A DNA stretch of 64,000 bases from an uncultured Desulfatiglans sp. (lineage in GTDB: Bacteria > Desulfobacterota > DSM-4660 > Desulfatiglandales > Desulfatiglandaceae): the NCBI GenBank assembly GCA_900498135.1, contig LR026961.1:3578010-3642009 (forward strand), given 5' to 3'. The notes below the pieces were generated by a model. The model was not told the DNA's origin. It made no database searches and was given only the letters and a program-made list of their open reading frames with translations. Both the position numbers and the translations under genes were made by a program. This document shows, piece by piece, positions 26,283-37,334 of the stretch (positions are counted from its first letter, which is position 1; every line of letters starts with the position of its first letter).

Positions 26283-28157
26283 TCAGGGTTCTTCCTTTTC
26301 TCCGTGGAAGGGGATGATCAACTCGTAGACCCCGCTGTCCAGCACGGCCTTCAATGGGAAGGGCGATTTCTCGAAGACCTTGATCATCGCCTTGTTGGAG
26401 GCCAGGACGTCGGCCTTGAAGCCTTCGATTCCTCGGTTTCTCGCGATGTTGATGAGCATCTGGAACAGGTAGGTGGCGATCCCTTTGCCCTGGAATGCCT
26501 CGTCGACGACGAAGGCTACATCTGCGTAGGGCCGGTCCGGCAGCCGCACATAGCGGGCCTCTGCGATGATGGTCCCTTCGCCCGGCTCGCCGATGAGCCC
26601 GACGATGGACATGGTCTTACGGTAGTCGACGTTGACGTATTCCTGCATCTTCGCGTGGGGCATGGTTTTGATGGGAGAAAAATAGCGGTAATAGACGGCG
26701 TTGTCGGAAAACCGATAGAAGAGCCGCCGCATCTGCTCGACGTCCGAAGGCCGGATCGCGCGGAACCGGAGCACCAGGTTCCCGCCAAAGGCTTGGGTGG
26801 TAGCGAGTTCCTCCGGATACATCTTTCCGGACTCCGAGAGATACGTCTGATCCGGGTAGAGGATATGTTCCTTTTTGGCGAGGCGCACGAGCTCCGCGCG
26901 GTCGTCCGGGTGGGCGATGTCGATCAGGGCGAGGGCTCGTTCGCGGATTGTCCGGCCCGCCAGCGGGGCGGTTCCATACTCGGTCACGACGATGTCCAGG
27001 GATTCGCGGGCCGAGAACTGGTTCGGGTAGTCCCGAACCGAGGGGACGATATTGGATTCGCCGAGGAGGTTGCGGCTCGGGAGCGCCAGGATCGTCTTCC
27101 CGCCGTTCGAGAGCCACGCCCCCGAGAAGAACTCCTGCGCCTCGCCCGGCTGTGTGCCGACGTTGCCTTTGCCGCTGTGAAGGACGATGCCGCCTGTGAA
27201 GTCGACCTTCCGGCCGGGCAGCGTCACCACGAAGCGGTCGATGCTCGCGATCCGTTTGGGGTCCGCCACCACGTCGACGCCTTGAAACTCGACGAGTGGG
27301 TTGTTATCCAGCCAGCGCATCAGTTCCGCCGATCCGAGGGCGTGGGCCGCGACGGACTTCCCCTTGAAGATGCTCTTGCGCCGGTTGGTCACGGCGCCGC
27401 TCTTGACCAGATCCATCAGCGCATCGGTGAAAAAAGGGGAGTGGATCCCGAGGTTCGACTTGCGCACCAGATGGCGGGCGAGGGCCTCGTAGAGGGGGCC
27501 GATGGAAAAGGGCAGGCAGCTTCCATCCTGGATCAGCGAGGCCACGTTCGCCCCGATCTTGTCGTAGACCTCCGTGACAGGCCAGCGCGGAAAATAGAAA
27601 GGCGGGGTCGTCGCCTCCACGAGGAAATCGAAATCGTCCACGTGGACGAAGGTATCCCCGAAGGTGCGGGGGACCTGCGCGTTGATCTCGCCGACCACAA
27701 GGGATGCCTTGGCCATGGCCTGGCGGGCGACGTCCACAGCGACGCCGAGGCTCGCGTAGCCGGCTTCGTCCGGGGGCGTGATCTGGACGAAGGCCGCGTC
27801 GATCCCGATCGTGCCCGATTCGATCAGTGAAGGGACCCGCGAAAAGCGGCACGGAATCAGATCCACACGACCCGCCTTGATGGCCTCGCTGGCGACCCAC
27901 CCGGCGAAAAAGGTTTTCAGCCTGAATTTGTTGGCGTACTTGTCTCCGATCGAAATCGCGTCGCCCAGGCTCACGAGCTGGATCAGTTCGAGATCCTGCA
28001 GGTTGTTGGCCTCCGAGGCCATCAGGCTCTTGACCAGTGTGCGCGGTTCAGCGACCGCCGTGCCGAGGAAAATGCTCATCCCCGGCCGGATCTTGCTCAA
28101 CACCTTCTCTGGGTTGACAATCTTGCTTTTCCAGTTCTTGTTTTTCGAGCCCGGCAT
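26283..28157 (-). CDS. CoA-transferase-like domain fused to GNAT acetyltransferase, catalytic Glu replaced by Pro
   Basis: A 624-residue two-domain protein. Residues ~10-445 follow the acetyl-CoA hydrolase/transferase fold (GEINAQVPRTFGDTF; VVTEYGTAPLAGRTIRERALALI). Residues ~461-620 are a GNAT domain with the acetyl-CoA loop DEAFQGKGIATYL (Q556-G-K-G) and a VYYRYFSP entry segment. The residue that is the catalytic Glu in the family is Pro241 (LGIHSPFF), and the GGIP loop reads SIGPLYEAL. CoA transfer is thus unlikely, while CoA-ester binding could persist. The ATG at 28157 has GGAGGAGG upstream. A frame to 28442 only covers repeat sequence. It is co-directional with HDAC-like and acs genes, and I infer a protein acyltransferase. 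Confidence 0.85.
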   Translation of the reverse strand: MPGSKNKNWKSKIVNPEKVLSKIRPGMSIFLGTAVAEPRTLVKSLMASEANNLQDLELIQLVSLGDAISIGDKYANKFRLKTFFAGWVASEAIKAGRVDLIPCRFSRVPSLIESGTIGIDAAFVQITPPDEAGYASLGVAVDVARQAMAKASLVVGEINAQVPRTFGDTFVHVDDFDFLVEATTPPFYFPRWPVTEVYDKIGANVASLIQDGSCLPFSIGPLYEALARHLVRKSNLGIHSPFFTDALMDLVKSGAVTNRRKSIFKGKSVAAHALGSAELMRWLDNNPLVEFQGVDVVADPKRIASIDRFVVTLPGRKVDFTGGIVLHSGKGNVGTQPGEAQEFFSGAWLSNGGKTILALPSRNLLGESNIVPSVRDYPNQFSARESLDIVVTEYGTAPLAGRTIRERALALIDIAHPDDRAELVRLAKKEHILYPDQTYLSESGKMYPEELATTQAFGGNLVLRFRAIRPSDVEQMRRLFYRFSDNAVYYRYFSPIKTMPHAKMQEYVNVDYRKTMSIVGLIGEPGEGTIIAEARYVRLPDRPYADVAFVVDEAFQGKGIATYLFQMLINIARNRGIEGFKADVLASNKAMIKVFEKSPFPLKAVLDSGVYELIIPFHGEKEEP

Positions 28158-28179
28158 GGGGCCTCCTCCGTGAGGCCGT

Positions 28180-28335
28180 CCCAGGTTGGAGGGCCGGCGT
28201 CCATCTGCGCGTTTGCTTGTGCGGCGACCACCAGGTCCCCTCCGCGCAAACGCCCGGTTTGCTGGACTGGGCGAAAATTCCTCATTTTCAAATCGGAAAC
28301 GGCGTTGCACCGGAAAATCATGTCCAGATGGAAAC
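28180..28335 (+). repeat. Decayed repeat copy
   Basis: Plus-orientation pieces are GGCGTCCATCTGCGCGTTTGC, TTGTGCGGCGACC, AGGTCCCCTCCGCGCAAACG, CTCATTTTCAAATCGGAAACGG and ACCGGAAAATCATGTCCAGATGGAAAC. The left outer arm is lost and the centre reads CACC/AGGT, so the stem is weakened. It separates the HDAC-like gene from the CoA-transferase-GNAT gene. Confidence 0.65.
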
Positions 28336-28365
28336 AAACAAAAAAATCTAACAGAATCGTCGGCC

Positions 28366-29409
28366 TTAGTCCACCCAAACCTTGAACGATTTGTGGGCGC
28401 GGAAAACCTCTCCGGCAAGCGCATCGGCCCTGGCCGTTCCACCCGCGAGCATACAGGCCCGGCCCGGGGGCGCGCAGAGGACCTGCAGCACCGTTTCGAC
28501 GCAGCGGGAAAGGGCGCGTGGATCGTAGCCTCCTTCGAGGATGAAAAGGATCTTGGGAGCGCCCAGGGCCGATCCGAGGTTCAGGATCAGGCGGGTCAGT
28601 TCGGTGAAGGCCTCTTCGGTCAGGTGTGAGCGCCCGATGGGATCGTCTCGGTGTGCGTCGAAACCGGCATCGACCAGGATCAGCTCCGGCCGGTAACGCT
28701 CCACGATGCGGGGCAGCAGCATCTGGTAGAGGGCCACCATGTCCTCGTTTTCGAGGTCCCGCGTCAGAGGCACGTTGACGGTGTATCCTGCGCCTTCGCC
28801 TTCACCGGCCTCGTCGAAATCCCCCGAGTAGGGGTAGAGCAGCTTGTCGTGGGAAGAGAAATAGAAGACCTCGGGGTCGTCGTAGAAGAATTCGTGGATC
28901 CCGTTTCCGTGATGGATGTCCCAGTCGACGATCAGGATCTTTTTCACGCCCATGACGCGCTGCGCGTAGCGCGCCGCGATGGCGACGTTGTTGAAGATGC
29001 AGAAACCACCGGCCCGGCCCGGGAGGGCATGGTGACCGGGCGGTCGGATAAGCGCGAAGCAGTTGCCGCAGAGACCGGACCAGACGGCCTTCAGCCCCTC
29101 GATGCAGCCGCCGGCCGCAAGCCAGGCGGCGAGATACGTCTTGGCGCTTGCCGGCGTGTCGGGGGCGAGGCTCGTGAACTGGTGCTCGGCGGTCTTGAGG
29201 ACCTTTTTGATATAGGCCGGCGTGTGGACGAGCTCGAGGTCGTCCATGGCGGCGGGCTGGGGTGTGATCGTGAGAAGCTTTTCCGCAAACTCCCGGTCGA
29301 TCATCTCGTAGATCGCCCTCAGGCGGCTGGGGTGCTCCGGATGGGTGTGGCCCGGCAGATGATCGAGGTAACGGGGGTCGCGTATGATTCCGGTGACGGG
29401 TTGCATCAT
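28366..29409 (-). CDS. Class I/II histone-deacetylase family protein (AcuC-like)
   Basis: A 347-residue zinc-dependent deacylase of the arginase/HDAC fold. Catalytic features are intact: the His pair in RPPGHHA (126-127), zinc ligands D164 and H166 in VDWDIHHGNG and D251 in DAGFDAH, and the transition-state Tyr in LEGGYD (295). Bacterial relatives include AcuC, which removes acetyl groups from acetyl-CoA synthetase, and acetylpolyamine amidohydrolases. The location next to acs and between GNAT-fusion genes favours the former. AAGGAGG lies directly before the ATG pair at 29409/29406, so translation may begin at the second ATG. Confidence 0.9.
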   Translation of the reverse strand: MMQPVTGIIRDPRYLDHLPGHTHPEHPSRLRAIYEMIDREFAEKLLTITPQPAAMDDLELVHTPAYIKKVLKTAEHQFTSLAPDTPASAKTYLAAWLAAGGCIEGLKAVWSGLCGNCFALIRPPGHHALPGRAGGFCIFNNVAIAARYAQRVMGVKKILIVDWDIHHGNGIHEFFYDDPEVFYFSSHDKLLYPYSGDFDEAGEGEGAGYTVNVPLTRDLENEDMVALYQMLLPRIVERYRPELILVDAGFDAHRDDPIGRSHLTEEAFTELTRLILNLGSALGAPKILFILEGGYDPRALSRCVETVLQVLCAPPGRACMLAGGTARADALAGEVFRAHKSFKVWVD

Positions 29410-29450
29410 CCTCCTTTTCGGAGAGGGTGTCCAGGGCCTGATGGGTCAAA

Positions 29451-29611
29451 GAATTTTCCGGGAACAAGAGAGTTTCCAATCCGGAAATGAGGATTTTGGG
29501 CCAATATCAAGGCAATCAAGCGTTTGCGCGGAGGCGACCTTGTGGTCGCCGCACAAGCAAACGTGCAGATCAACGCCGAGATTGGCCCAAAAGACCATTT
29601 CAAGATGAAAA
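29451..29611 (-). repeat. Repeat element, tandem copy 1
   Basis: A short-form element in minus orientation that has lost its first outer arm: TTTTCCGGGAACAAGAGAGTTTCC, then CCGGAAATGAGGATTTTGGGCC, central GGCGACC-TTGT-GGTCGCC, GAGATTGGCCCAAAAGACC, and a decayed end ATTTCAAGATGAAAAC. The stem pair TTTTGGGCC/GGCCCAAAA replaces the usual TTTTTGGCC/GGCCAAAAA, a compensated change. A second near-identical copy follows after ~30 bases. Confidence 0.85.
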
Positions 29612-29640
29612 CGCCTCCGTGTCCATCCCCCGAAAGGCTG

Positions 29641-29796
29641 TTCCGGGAACAAGAGAGTTTCCAATCCGGAAATGAGGATTTTGGGCCAATATCAAGGCGA
29701 TCAAGCGTTTGCGCGGAGGCGACCTTATGGTCGCCGCACAAGCAAACGTGCAGATCAACGCCGAGATTGGCCCAAAAGACCATTTCCGGATGGAAA
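29641..29796 (-). repeat. Repeat element, tandem copy 2, flush with the acs stop codon
   Basis: Near-identical to the copy at 29451-29611, including the unusual GGGAACAAGAGAG junction, so the pair arose by local duplication. The right end CATTTCCGGATGGAAA adjoins the acs stop codon at 29797-29799. In the reading direction of acs the order is TAG and then TTTCCATCCGG. The two copies fill the ~390 bp between acs and the HDAC-like gene. Confidence 0.87.
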
Positions 29797-31755
<1,959 letters not shown>

Positions 31756-32001
31756 AGTCCGTCTCCTTTCACGATGTTGGAACCGGAAATGCGCCTGCGG
31801 CTGTCATCGCCGGAAAGGTGTGCGCCGGTTCGGTCTGGTTCTGCAGTCGGTCCGGGCTACGGGCCGGCCCCGTCCCGCCCGGTTCTTCGCGCTGCCCCAA
31901 GCATGTCGGGTTCGTACTCGTCCCGCTTGAGTATACGCTTTGCTGTGGTTGGAGTCTTCGGCGTCTGTGTCCTCTCCGACTGATCGCCAGGGCTTCCCCC
32001 C

Positions 32002-33930
32002 TCAAAGGTCCCCGGTGCAGGGCGCCGGGGAGGGGAGGTCGTCGAACAGGGTCTTCAGCGTGACGCCGTCGGCGTCCTGCAAGATATCCACCCGGTAGGG
32101 CAGCTTCTCGAAAAGCCGGATCATGGCGCGGTTGCCGGCCGAGGTGTAGGCTACGAAGCCGGGGATGCCGTGATTGCGTGCACTGTCCAGGAGCTTTTCC
32201 TGGAGGATGGACGAGATCCCTTTGCCCTGCCAGTCCTTGGCGACGCTGTAGGCCACCTCGGCTGGTCCGCCGCCCGGGCTCGAGAAATAGCCGCCGACGC
32301 CGATGACCCGTTCGAAGCCGGGTTCGCCCGTGACGGCGAGGATGGCCATATCGTTCACGTAGTCGACCATGAAGACGTCTGCAACGTCTTCCCGGAGAAA
32401 ACTGGTTTTTTCGTGCAGAAAACGACGGACCACGTCCTGCTGGTCCATGGCGTAGAAATGCTCTTGAACGAGTCTTTCGTCGGTTGGGCGGGCGGGCCTG
32501 AAAAAGACCCTGTGCCCGCCGATCATGCGGACTTCCTCGATGTCGAGGGGATAGATGCAGCGCATGGTGTCGGCCAGGGTGCGCTCCTGGCCGAGGAAGC
32601 CCCTCTCTTTGGCCTCGTGGAAGAGTTCGTCCCGGAAGTCCGGATGGGCGATGCTGATCAGGGCGAGCGCGCGCTCCTGAAGGCTCTTCCCGAAGAGGTT
32701 CACGACCCCGTACTCGGTGACCACGTACTGCACGTCGCCGCGAGGAACGACGACGGCGACGTTTTCCATGAGCGGAACGATCCGGCTGCTCCTCCCGTCC
32801 AGGGTCGTCGAAGGGATCATGATGATGCTCTTGCCCTGGGGCGCCTGGCTCGCCCCGCGGACGAAATCCATGAAGCCGTTGACGCCCGTGAAGTGATTGA
32901 AGGGCATGGCGTCGGCCGCCACCTGGCCGGTAAGGTCGATGGCCATCCCGACGTTCAGGGAGGTCATCCGGTTGTGGCGGGCGATGATCATCGGGTCGTT
33001 CACATAGTCGGAGGGGTGGAACTCGATGCCGGGGTTGTCGTGCAGGAACTCGTACAGGTTGGCCGACCCGATGGCCCCGCTTGCCACGAGCTTCCCCTCG
33101 TTGAAGCCCTTGCGGCGGTTGTTGACTACCCCGCTCGAAAAGAGGTGCATGATCCCGTCGGTCAGGAACTGGGTGTGGACCCCGAGGTCGTTCTTGTCCG
33201 AGAGGCCGAGCAGCAAGGCCTGGGGGGTGGTTCCGAGGCTGATCTGCAAGGTCGCGCCGTCTTCGATGAGCTTCGCGGCATGCTGTGCGATCCACCGGGC
33301 CGTCGCGAAGTCGGGCGCCTGCCCGATTGTGATCAGGGGTTCGTCATGCTCTACGACGATGTCGACCTCGTTCACGTGGATGAAACTCCGCCCCAGGACG
33401 CGCGGCATCTGCGGATTGACCTGCGCGATCACCAAATCAGCGGACTGGGCTGCCGCCATCGTGACGTCGACGCTCACCCCGAGGCTCATCCAGCCGAAAT
33501 CGTCCGGCTCCGAGACCTGGATCAGGGCGACGTCCAGTTTGAGCTGACGGCTCTTGAAAAGCCTTGGAACGGCCGAGAGGTTGATCGGCGTGATGAAGCG
33601 CTTGTTGGCCGAAAGGGCCCGGGGCTTGGCGGAGCCGAGGTAGAAGGAGCGGACGTTGAAGTTGTGACAGGCGGTTTGATCGGCGATCAGGGTGAGAGGG
33701 GTGGTCTCCAGGCTGAGGACTCGGACGATCTCCAGATCGGTAAAGGAGGCCGACTGTGCGGCCAGTTCCCGCACCAGGATCTGGGGCTCCCCGCAGGAGG
33801 TCCCGATGAACACCCGCTGCCCGCGCTTGATGGCGCGGATCGCCTGCGCGGGGCTCCGGCGCTTCGCGACGTATTGGTCCGGCCAGTAAGGGGTCCTCGT
33901 CTTTCCGGAATGGGCCATGTTGTCTGCCAC
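32002..33930 (-). CDS. CoA-transferase-like domain fused to GNAT acetyltransferase, catalytic Glu replaced by Gln
   Basis: A 642-residue protein with the same two-part architecture as the one at 26283-28157, but only distantly similar to it. Residues ~15-455 are CoA-transferase-like (VNPQMPRVLGRSF; VVTEYGVVNLFGKSLQERALALI). Residues ~470-630 are a GNAT domain with VAKDWQGKGISSIL (Q568-G-K-G). The catalytic-Glu position is Gln254 (LGVHTQFL) and the GGIP loop reads SLGTTPQAL, so the transferase half should not form a glutamyl-CoA. It starts nine bases after the stop of the acyl-CoA synthetase gene at 33940-35661, and acs follows 246 bases later. I infer that it acylates one or both ligases. Confidence 0.85.
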   Translation of the reverse strand: MADNMAHSGKTRTPYWPDQYVAKRRSPAQAIRAIKRGQRVFIGTSCGEPQILVRELAAQSASFTDLEIVRVLSLETTPLTLIADQTACHNFNVRSFYLGSAKPRALSANKRFITPINLSAVPRLFKSRQLKLDVALIQVSEPDDFGWMSLGVSVDVTMAAAQSADLVIAQVNPQMPRVLGRSFIHVNEVDIVVEHDEPLITIGQAPDFATARWIAQHAAKLIEDGATLQISLGTTPQALLLGLSDKNDLGVHTQFLTDGIMHLFSSGVVNNRRKGFNEGKLVASGAIGSANLYEFLHDNPGIEFHPSDYVNDPMIIARHNRMTSLNVGMAIDLTGQVAADAMPFNHFTGVNGFMDFVRGASQAPQGKSIIMIPSTTLDGRSSRIVPLMENVAVVVPRGDVQYVVTEYGVVNLFGKSLQERALALISIAHPDFRDELFHEAKERGFLGQERTLADTMRCIYPLDIEEVRMIGGHRVFFRPARPTDERLVQEHFYAMDQQDVVRRFLHEKTSFLREDVADVFMVDYVNDMAILAVTGEPGFERVIGVGGYFSSPGGGPAEVAYSVAKDWQGKGISSILQEKLLDSARNHGIPGFVAYTSAGNRAMIRLFEKLPYRVDILQDADGVTLKTLFDDLPSPAPCTGDL

Positions 33931-33939
33931 CGCGTAAGG

Positions 33940-35661
33940 TCAGTCCTGCATGCGGGAGGGGTCGCCGGTCGGCAGGCCCAGTTCGCGCGCCCTCAGGACG
34001 CGCCGCAGGAGCTTCCCTGCGCTTGTCTTAGGGAGGTTATCAACAAATTCCACTTCCCGCAAGGGGGTGTCGGGAGAAAGATTGGCCTTGACAAAGGCCT
34101 TGATCTCCTGGTTCATCCGCCCGCTCGGGGCTATGCCGGTGTTCAGCTTCACGAAGGCCTTCAGGTGCGGCTGGTTCGGCTGGGCGGTCTTCGCGATGAC
34201 GGCGGATTCGGCCACGGCCGGATGCTGAAAGAGGATGTGCTCGATCTCGAAGGGACCGATGACCTTCTCCCCGATCTTGATGAGGTCGTCCATCCGCCCC
34301 TGGTGGTAGTAGTAGCCCTCCTCGTCCATGATGACCATGTCTCCTGTGGAAAACCAGCCTTCGAAGGGAAAGTACGCCAGGAAGCGCTCTCGATCCTGCC
34401 AGATGCCGGTCATGAGCGCGGGCCAGGGCGTCTTGAGCGCCAGCTCCCCCATGGAGAGAAACGGCAGCGGCTCCCCCTTCTCGTCGAGGACGGAGGCCTC
34501 GATGCCCGGGACGGGCCTGCCCATGGACCCGGGCTTGATGTCCATGGAGGGGAAATTCGCAAAGCAGATCATCCCGGTCTCGCTCATCCACCAGGTGTCA
34601 TGCGGAGAGTGCTGGAGGTGGCTCCTGACCCAGTAGAAATGCTCCGGGGCGAGGGCCTCTCCGACCGTCAGGACATGACGGAGGTTCGAGAGGTCGTAGC
34701 GCGTCGGCAGGTCTTCACCGGCCTCCATGAGCTTCTTGATCGTCATGGGGGTCGTGTACCACACGGACACCTTGTGCCGTTCGAGGGTCCGGTAACAGTT
34801 CGAGGCCGAGAAGGGGTCCCCCAGCACCACGCTCGTCGCCCCGCAAAGCCACGGTGCGAAGGTGCTGTAAACGGTCGCCATCACCCAGGCCGGGTGGCCG
34901 TCCGTCCAGAGCACGGTCCCCGGGGAGAGGTCCAGCACGTACCGGCCGGTCATCAGGTGCCCGGCGAGGTCGCGGTGGGCGTGCACGACCCCTTTCGGAG
35001 GCCCGGTCGAGCCGGAGGTGTAGATGAGGTAGAGCGGGCTGTCCTCGGCCAGGAGGACCGGGGGAAGGATCGTGGTGCCGCCCGGCAGCCTCTGGGGGAT
35101 CAGGGTCTCGCGGTTGAAGACCCGCGGCAGCGGGCCTTCCGTGAAAAGCACGTGTTCGACGGGGCCCAGGACCTCGGGCGGGAGGGTTTCGACGGTTTCG
35201 GGATGGGTCAGCAGCGCGCGTGGAGAGGCGTTGCGGATGCGCTGATCCAATTCGTCGAACCCGAGGGTCGGGTAGAGCGGGCAGAAAATGATCCCCACGC
35301 GGGCGCAGCCGAGCATCGCGAAATAGATCTCGGGGCAGGGTGGCACGAAGATGAACAGCCGGTCGCCGGCCTTCAGGCCAAGGTCGAGGAGCATGGCGCC
35401 CCATTGCGAGGAGATCGTCTGCAATTGGGCGTATGTCCAGGAGCGCGCTTCCCCCGCCCGGTCGAAGACGAGCGCCGGTCGCTGTCCGTGCTCCGGGTCC
35501 TCCGCCCAGCGGTCGATGGCGTAGGCGACGATGTTGAGCGGTTCGCCGGGTGAGCGTCGCAGCTCCCGGTGGATGTCGTCCCAGGCGAAGGCGCGGTAAA
35601 AATTGCTGTAGGAGCCCATTTGGGCATTCGGGTCTTCTGCCTTGATACGAGCCTTGATCAT
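33940..35661 (-). CDS. AMP-forming acyl-CoA synthetase (acetyl-CoA synthetase-like)
   Basis: A 573-residue ANL-superfamily ligase. ATP-binding motif YTSGSTGPPKGVVHAHRD, DTWWMSETGMICFANFPS for the A5 region, GRMDDLIKIGEKVIGPFEIE for the hinge, and PKTSAGKLLRRVLRARE at the C-terminus, whose Lys550 matches the acylatable catalytic lysine. It is shorter than Acs and lacks the Acs N-terminal extension, so its substrate may be another short-chain or aromatic acid. I start it at the ATG at 35661. The longer frame to 35928 overlaps another gene. It is tightly linked to the GNAT fusion downstream (nine-base gap), a likely ligase and modifying-enzyme pair. Confidence 0.88.
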   Translation of the reverse strand: MIKARIKAEDPNAQMGSYSNFYRAFAWDDIHRELRRSPGEPLNIVAYAIDRWAEDPEHGQRPALVFDRAGEARSWTYAQLQTISSQWGAMLLDLGLKAGDRLFIFVPPCPEIYFAMLGCARVGIIFCPLYPTLGFDELDQRIRNASPRALLTHPETVETLPPEVLGPVEHVLFTEGPLPRVFNRETLIPQRLPGGTTILPPVLLAEDSPLYLIYTSGSTGPPKGVVHAHRDLAGHLMTGRYVLDLSPGTVLWTDGHPAWVMATVYSTFAPWLCGATSVVLGDPFSASNCYRTLERHKVSVWYTTPMTIKKLMEAGEDLPTRYDLSNLRHVLTVGEALAPEHFYWVRSHLQHSPHDTWWMSETGMICFANFPSMDIKPGSMGRPVPGIEASVLDEKGEPLPFLSMGELALKTPWPALMTGIWQDRERFLAYFPFEGWFSTGDMVIMDEEGYYYHQGRMDDLIKIGEKVIGPFEIEHILFQHPAVAESAVIAKTAQPNQPHLKAFVKLNTGIAPSGRMNQEIKAFVKANLSPDTPLREVEFVDNLPKTSAGKLLRRVLRARELGLPTGDPSRMQD

Positions 35662-35801
35662 AGGTTGCCCTGCTCTGGCCGCTGTTACGCGGCGTTTGTT
35701 TGAAAGGAGGCACCGTGGTCTGAACGCGCTGCACCCGGAGGTGTTTCCAGGCATCTTTCGGACCCGGGAAACGCCAATGCGGGCGGCCCAGGGTGGGCCC
35801 C

Positions 35802-36293
35802 CTATGGCCCTTCGATGTCTATCCGCATCATCCTTTCGCAGTCGAAGGCGTCGCAGAACTGGAACCCGATATTGCGGTAAAGCCTCACCGCATGGAAGTT
35901 GACGGTTTCGACGGTCAACCAGACGCATCCGATGCCCCGGTCCCGGGCAAGTTCGAGGGTGCGCCGGGTCAGGATGGTCCCGATCCCCTTGCTGCGGAAA
36001 TCCTGATGCACGAAGATCAGGAATTCAGCGTCGCATTTCGCCGGATCGATCAGGATCGCGGCATGCCCGATCAGCCGGTCGCAGCGGTGGGCGCAGAGGT
36101 TGACCCCGCTGTCCAGGAGAAACGCAACCCAGGACCGGCATGCGGTCGGATTGGAGGGGGGAAGCCCCTGTGAAGCCGGTTTCGGTTCGAAGCCATCGTA
36201 CATGTCGAGCAGTTCCGGGAGCACAGACGCATCGGCCACCCTGAGTTCCACCGGCATCCCGTATTTGTCGAAATGGGTCACCCTGTCATCCAC
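35802..36293 (-). CDS. GNAT family N-acetyltransferase
   Basis: A 163-residue acetyltransferase. The acetyl-CoA pyrophosphate loop is in FVHQDFRSKGIGTILTRRTLELARDRG (R/Q-x-x-G-x-G type: RSKGIG), and it is followed by VNFHAVRLYRNIGFQF, the usual last strand-helix pair. There is no signal peptide. It lies 140 bases upstream of the acyl-CoA synthetase gene in the same direction, near two GNAT fusions and an HDAC-like protein. It could modify one of the ligases, as AcuA does in Bacillus, or act on an unrelated small molecule. Confidence 0.83.
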   Translation of the reverse strand: MDDRVTHFDKYGMPVELRVADASVLPELLDMYDGFEPKPASQGLPPSNPTACRSWVAFLLDSGVNLCAHRCDRLIGHAAILIDPAKCDAEFLIFVHQDFRSKGIGTILTRRTLELARDRGIGCVWLTVETVNFHAVRLYRNIGFQFCDAFDCERMMRIDIEGP

Positions 36294-36446
36294 CTTCTAC
36301 GCTCCATTGCGGCCAGAGCCGCTTCGCTTGGCAGAGTCGGGCCGGTCCGGTTTTTCGAGGGCGTCGAGCGGTTCGGCGCCCCTCATTTCTTCGAACCGGC
36401 CCCTCCCACAAGGGCGGACCGATCGAACCGCAGAGGACCGATTGAA

Positions 36447-36953
36447 CTACGACGGATCGATCGAAGCGACGTAGCGCACGATCTCGGCGGCGTGATCGAT
36501 CTCGGTCATGTCGGCCGTCCAGGAACCGAAGCCGTTGAAGGTCTTCACGACGGTTTCCGCCAGAACGCTTTCATCGGTGGGATCCACCAGAACCACCCGC
36601 GAAAAGAGAGCGGAGTAGGCGTAGTTGGCGGCGATGCCGCTTCGGGCGGCGAAGCCCTGGTAGGTCGCGCGCGTTTCCACGTCAAGGCGCAGCCTTTTTT
36701 CCCCCTGCCCTTCGCTCGGCCGGAGGCCTGCGGTCATGAGCTGCTTTTCCAGTTCGAAGCGCAGCCGGGTAGGGATCGACGGGGGCGTTTCCAGTTCGTC
36801 TGCGGCCTTGACGATGCCCAGTTCGACCCGGTAGCCCTTCTCGCGAAGCGGTGAACGATCGGGGGGTTGTTCCGCAGGCCGGATCCCGGCGCAGGCCGCT
36901 GCGACGCTGACGATCATGATGGTGAGAAGCAGAATCGATCGCTGTCTTTGCAT
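36447..36953 (-). CDS. Putative lipoprotein or exported protein of unknown function
   Basis: A 168-residue protein with an N-terminal hydrophobic export signal (SILLLTIMIVSVAAACAG). Cys21 is preceded by VAAA, a weak lipobox, so lipidation is possible but not certain. The mature part alternates strands and helices and includes LRLDVETRATYQG and AYSALFSRVVLVDPTDESVLAETVVKTFNGFG, a pattern like small outer-membrane-associated DUF lipoproteins. AAGGAG precedes the ATG, and the repeat element at 36970 starts just upstream of that site. Function unknown. Confidence 0.65.
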   Translation of the reverse strand: MQRQRSILLLTIMIVSVAAACAGIRPAEQPPDRSPLREKGYRVELGIVKAADELETPPSIPTRLRFELEKQLMTAGLRPSEGQGEKRLRLDVETRATYQGFAARSGIAANYAYSALFSRVVLVDPTDESVLAETVVKTFNGFGSWTADMTEIDHAAEIVRYVASIDPS

Positions 36954-36969
36954 GTCGAATCTCCTTGGT

Positions 36970-37190
36970 ATCCATCCGGAAATGGTCTTTTTTACCGATC
37001 CCGGCGTCCATCTTCACGTTTGCCTGTGTGGCGGCCCATAGCCCGCCTGTGCGCAATCGCCGGCTATCCTGATGTATCGGGTGAGCCGGGACCCTCCGCG
37101 AAGGGGTGGGACTGAGCGCCCGAAGGGTGTAGGGGAAAGTCCTCCCATCCGAATTGGAAAGCGGATCTTACCGGAAAATGGTTTCCGGAA
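36970..37190 (+). repeat. Long-form repeat copy, decayed
   Basis: Starts ATCCATCCGGAAATGGTC, then TTTTTTACCGATCCCGGCGTCC, ACGTTTGCCTGTGTGGCGGCCC, CGCAATCGCCGG, the extra module GGGTGAGCCGGGACCC with GGTGGGACTGAGCGCC and GTGTAGGGGAAAG, then two decayed terminal arms. The central hairpin is disrupted. It lies between two divergent genes, and I see nothing else in this interval. Confidence 0.7.
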
Positions 37191-37334
37191 GGGCGCTCCT
37201 CTGAAGGAACGGAGTTCTTCGATCCGTTTCCGAAGGATCTGCCCGTCGCTCCGCCGGGGGGCCGGAAGCGGTGGTTTCTTAAGAAGGAGCATACTCAGTA
37301 TCGCTTGAAAATTCAACCGGGAAGGCGCAGGATC

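Noticed and set aside
28158..28442. N-terminal extension of the CoA-transferase-GNAT fusion
   Set aside because: It is only the translated repeat copy at 28180-28335. GGAGGAGG precedes the ATG at 28157.
29451..29796. Integron or attC sites
   Set aside because: The tandem palindromic copies resemble attC in outline, but there are no gene cassettes between them, no integrase, and the same sequence is scattered at single sites elsewhere.
32170..35553. A 1127-codon open frame on the plus strand
   Set aside because: It lies antisense to the GNAT fusion and the acyl-CoA synthetase, both with clear motifs. It reads as His/Asp/Gly/Arg-rich sequence with no domain, which is the usual mirror of GC-rich codon bias.
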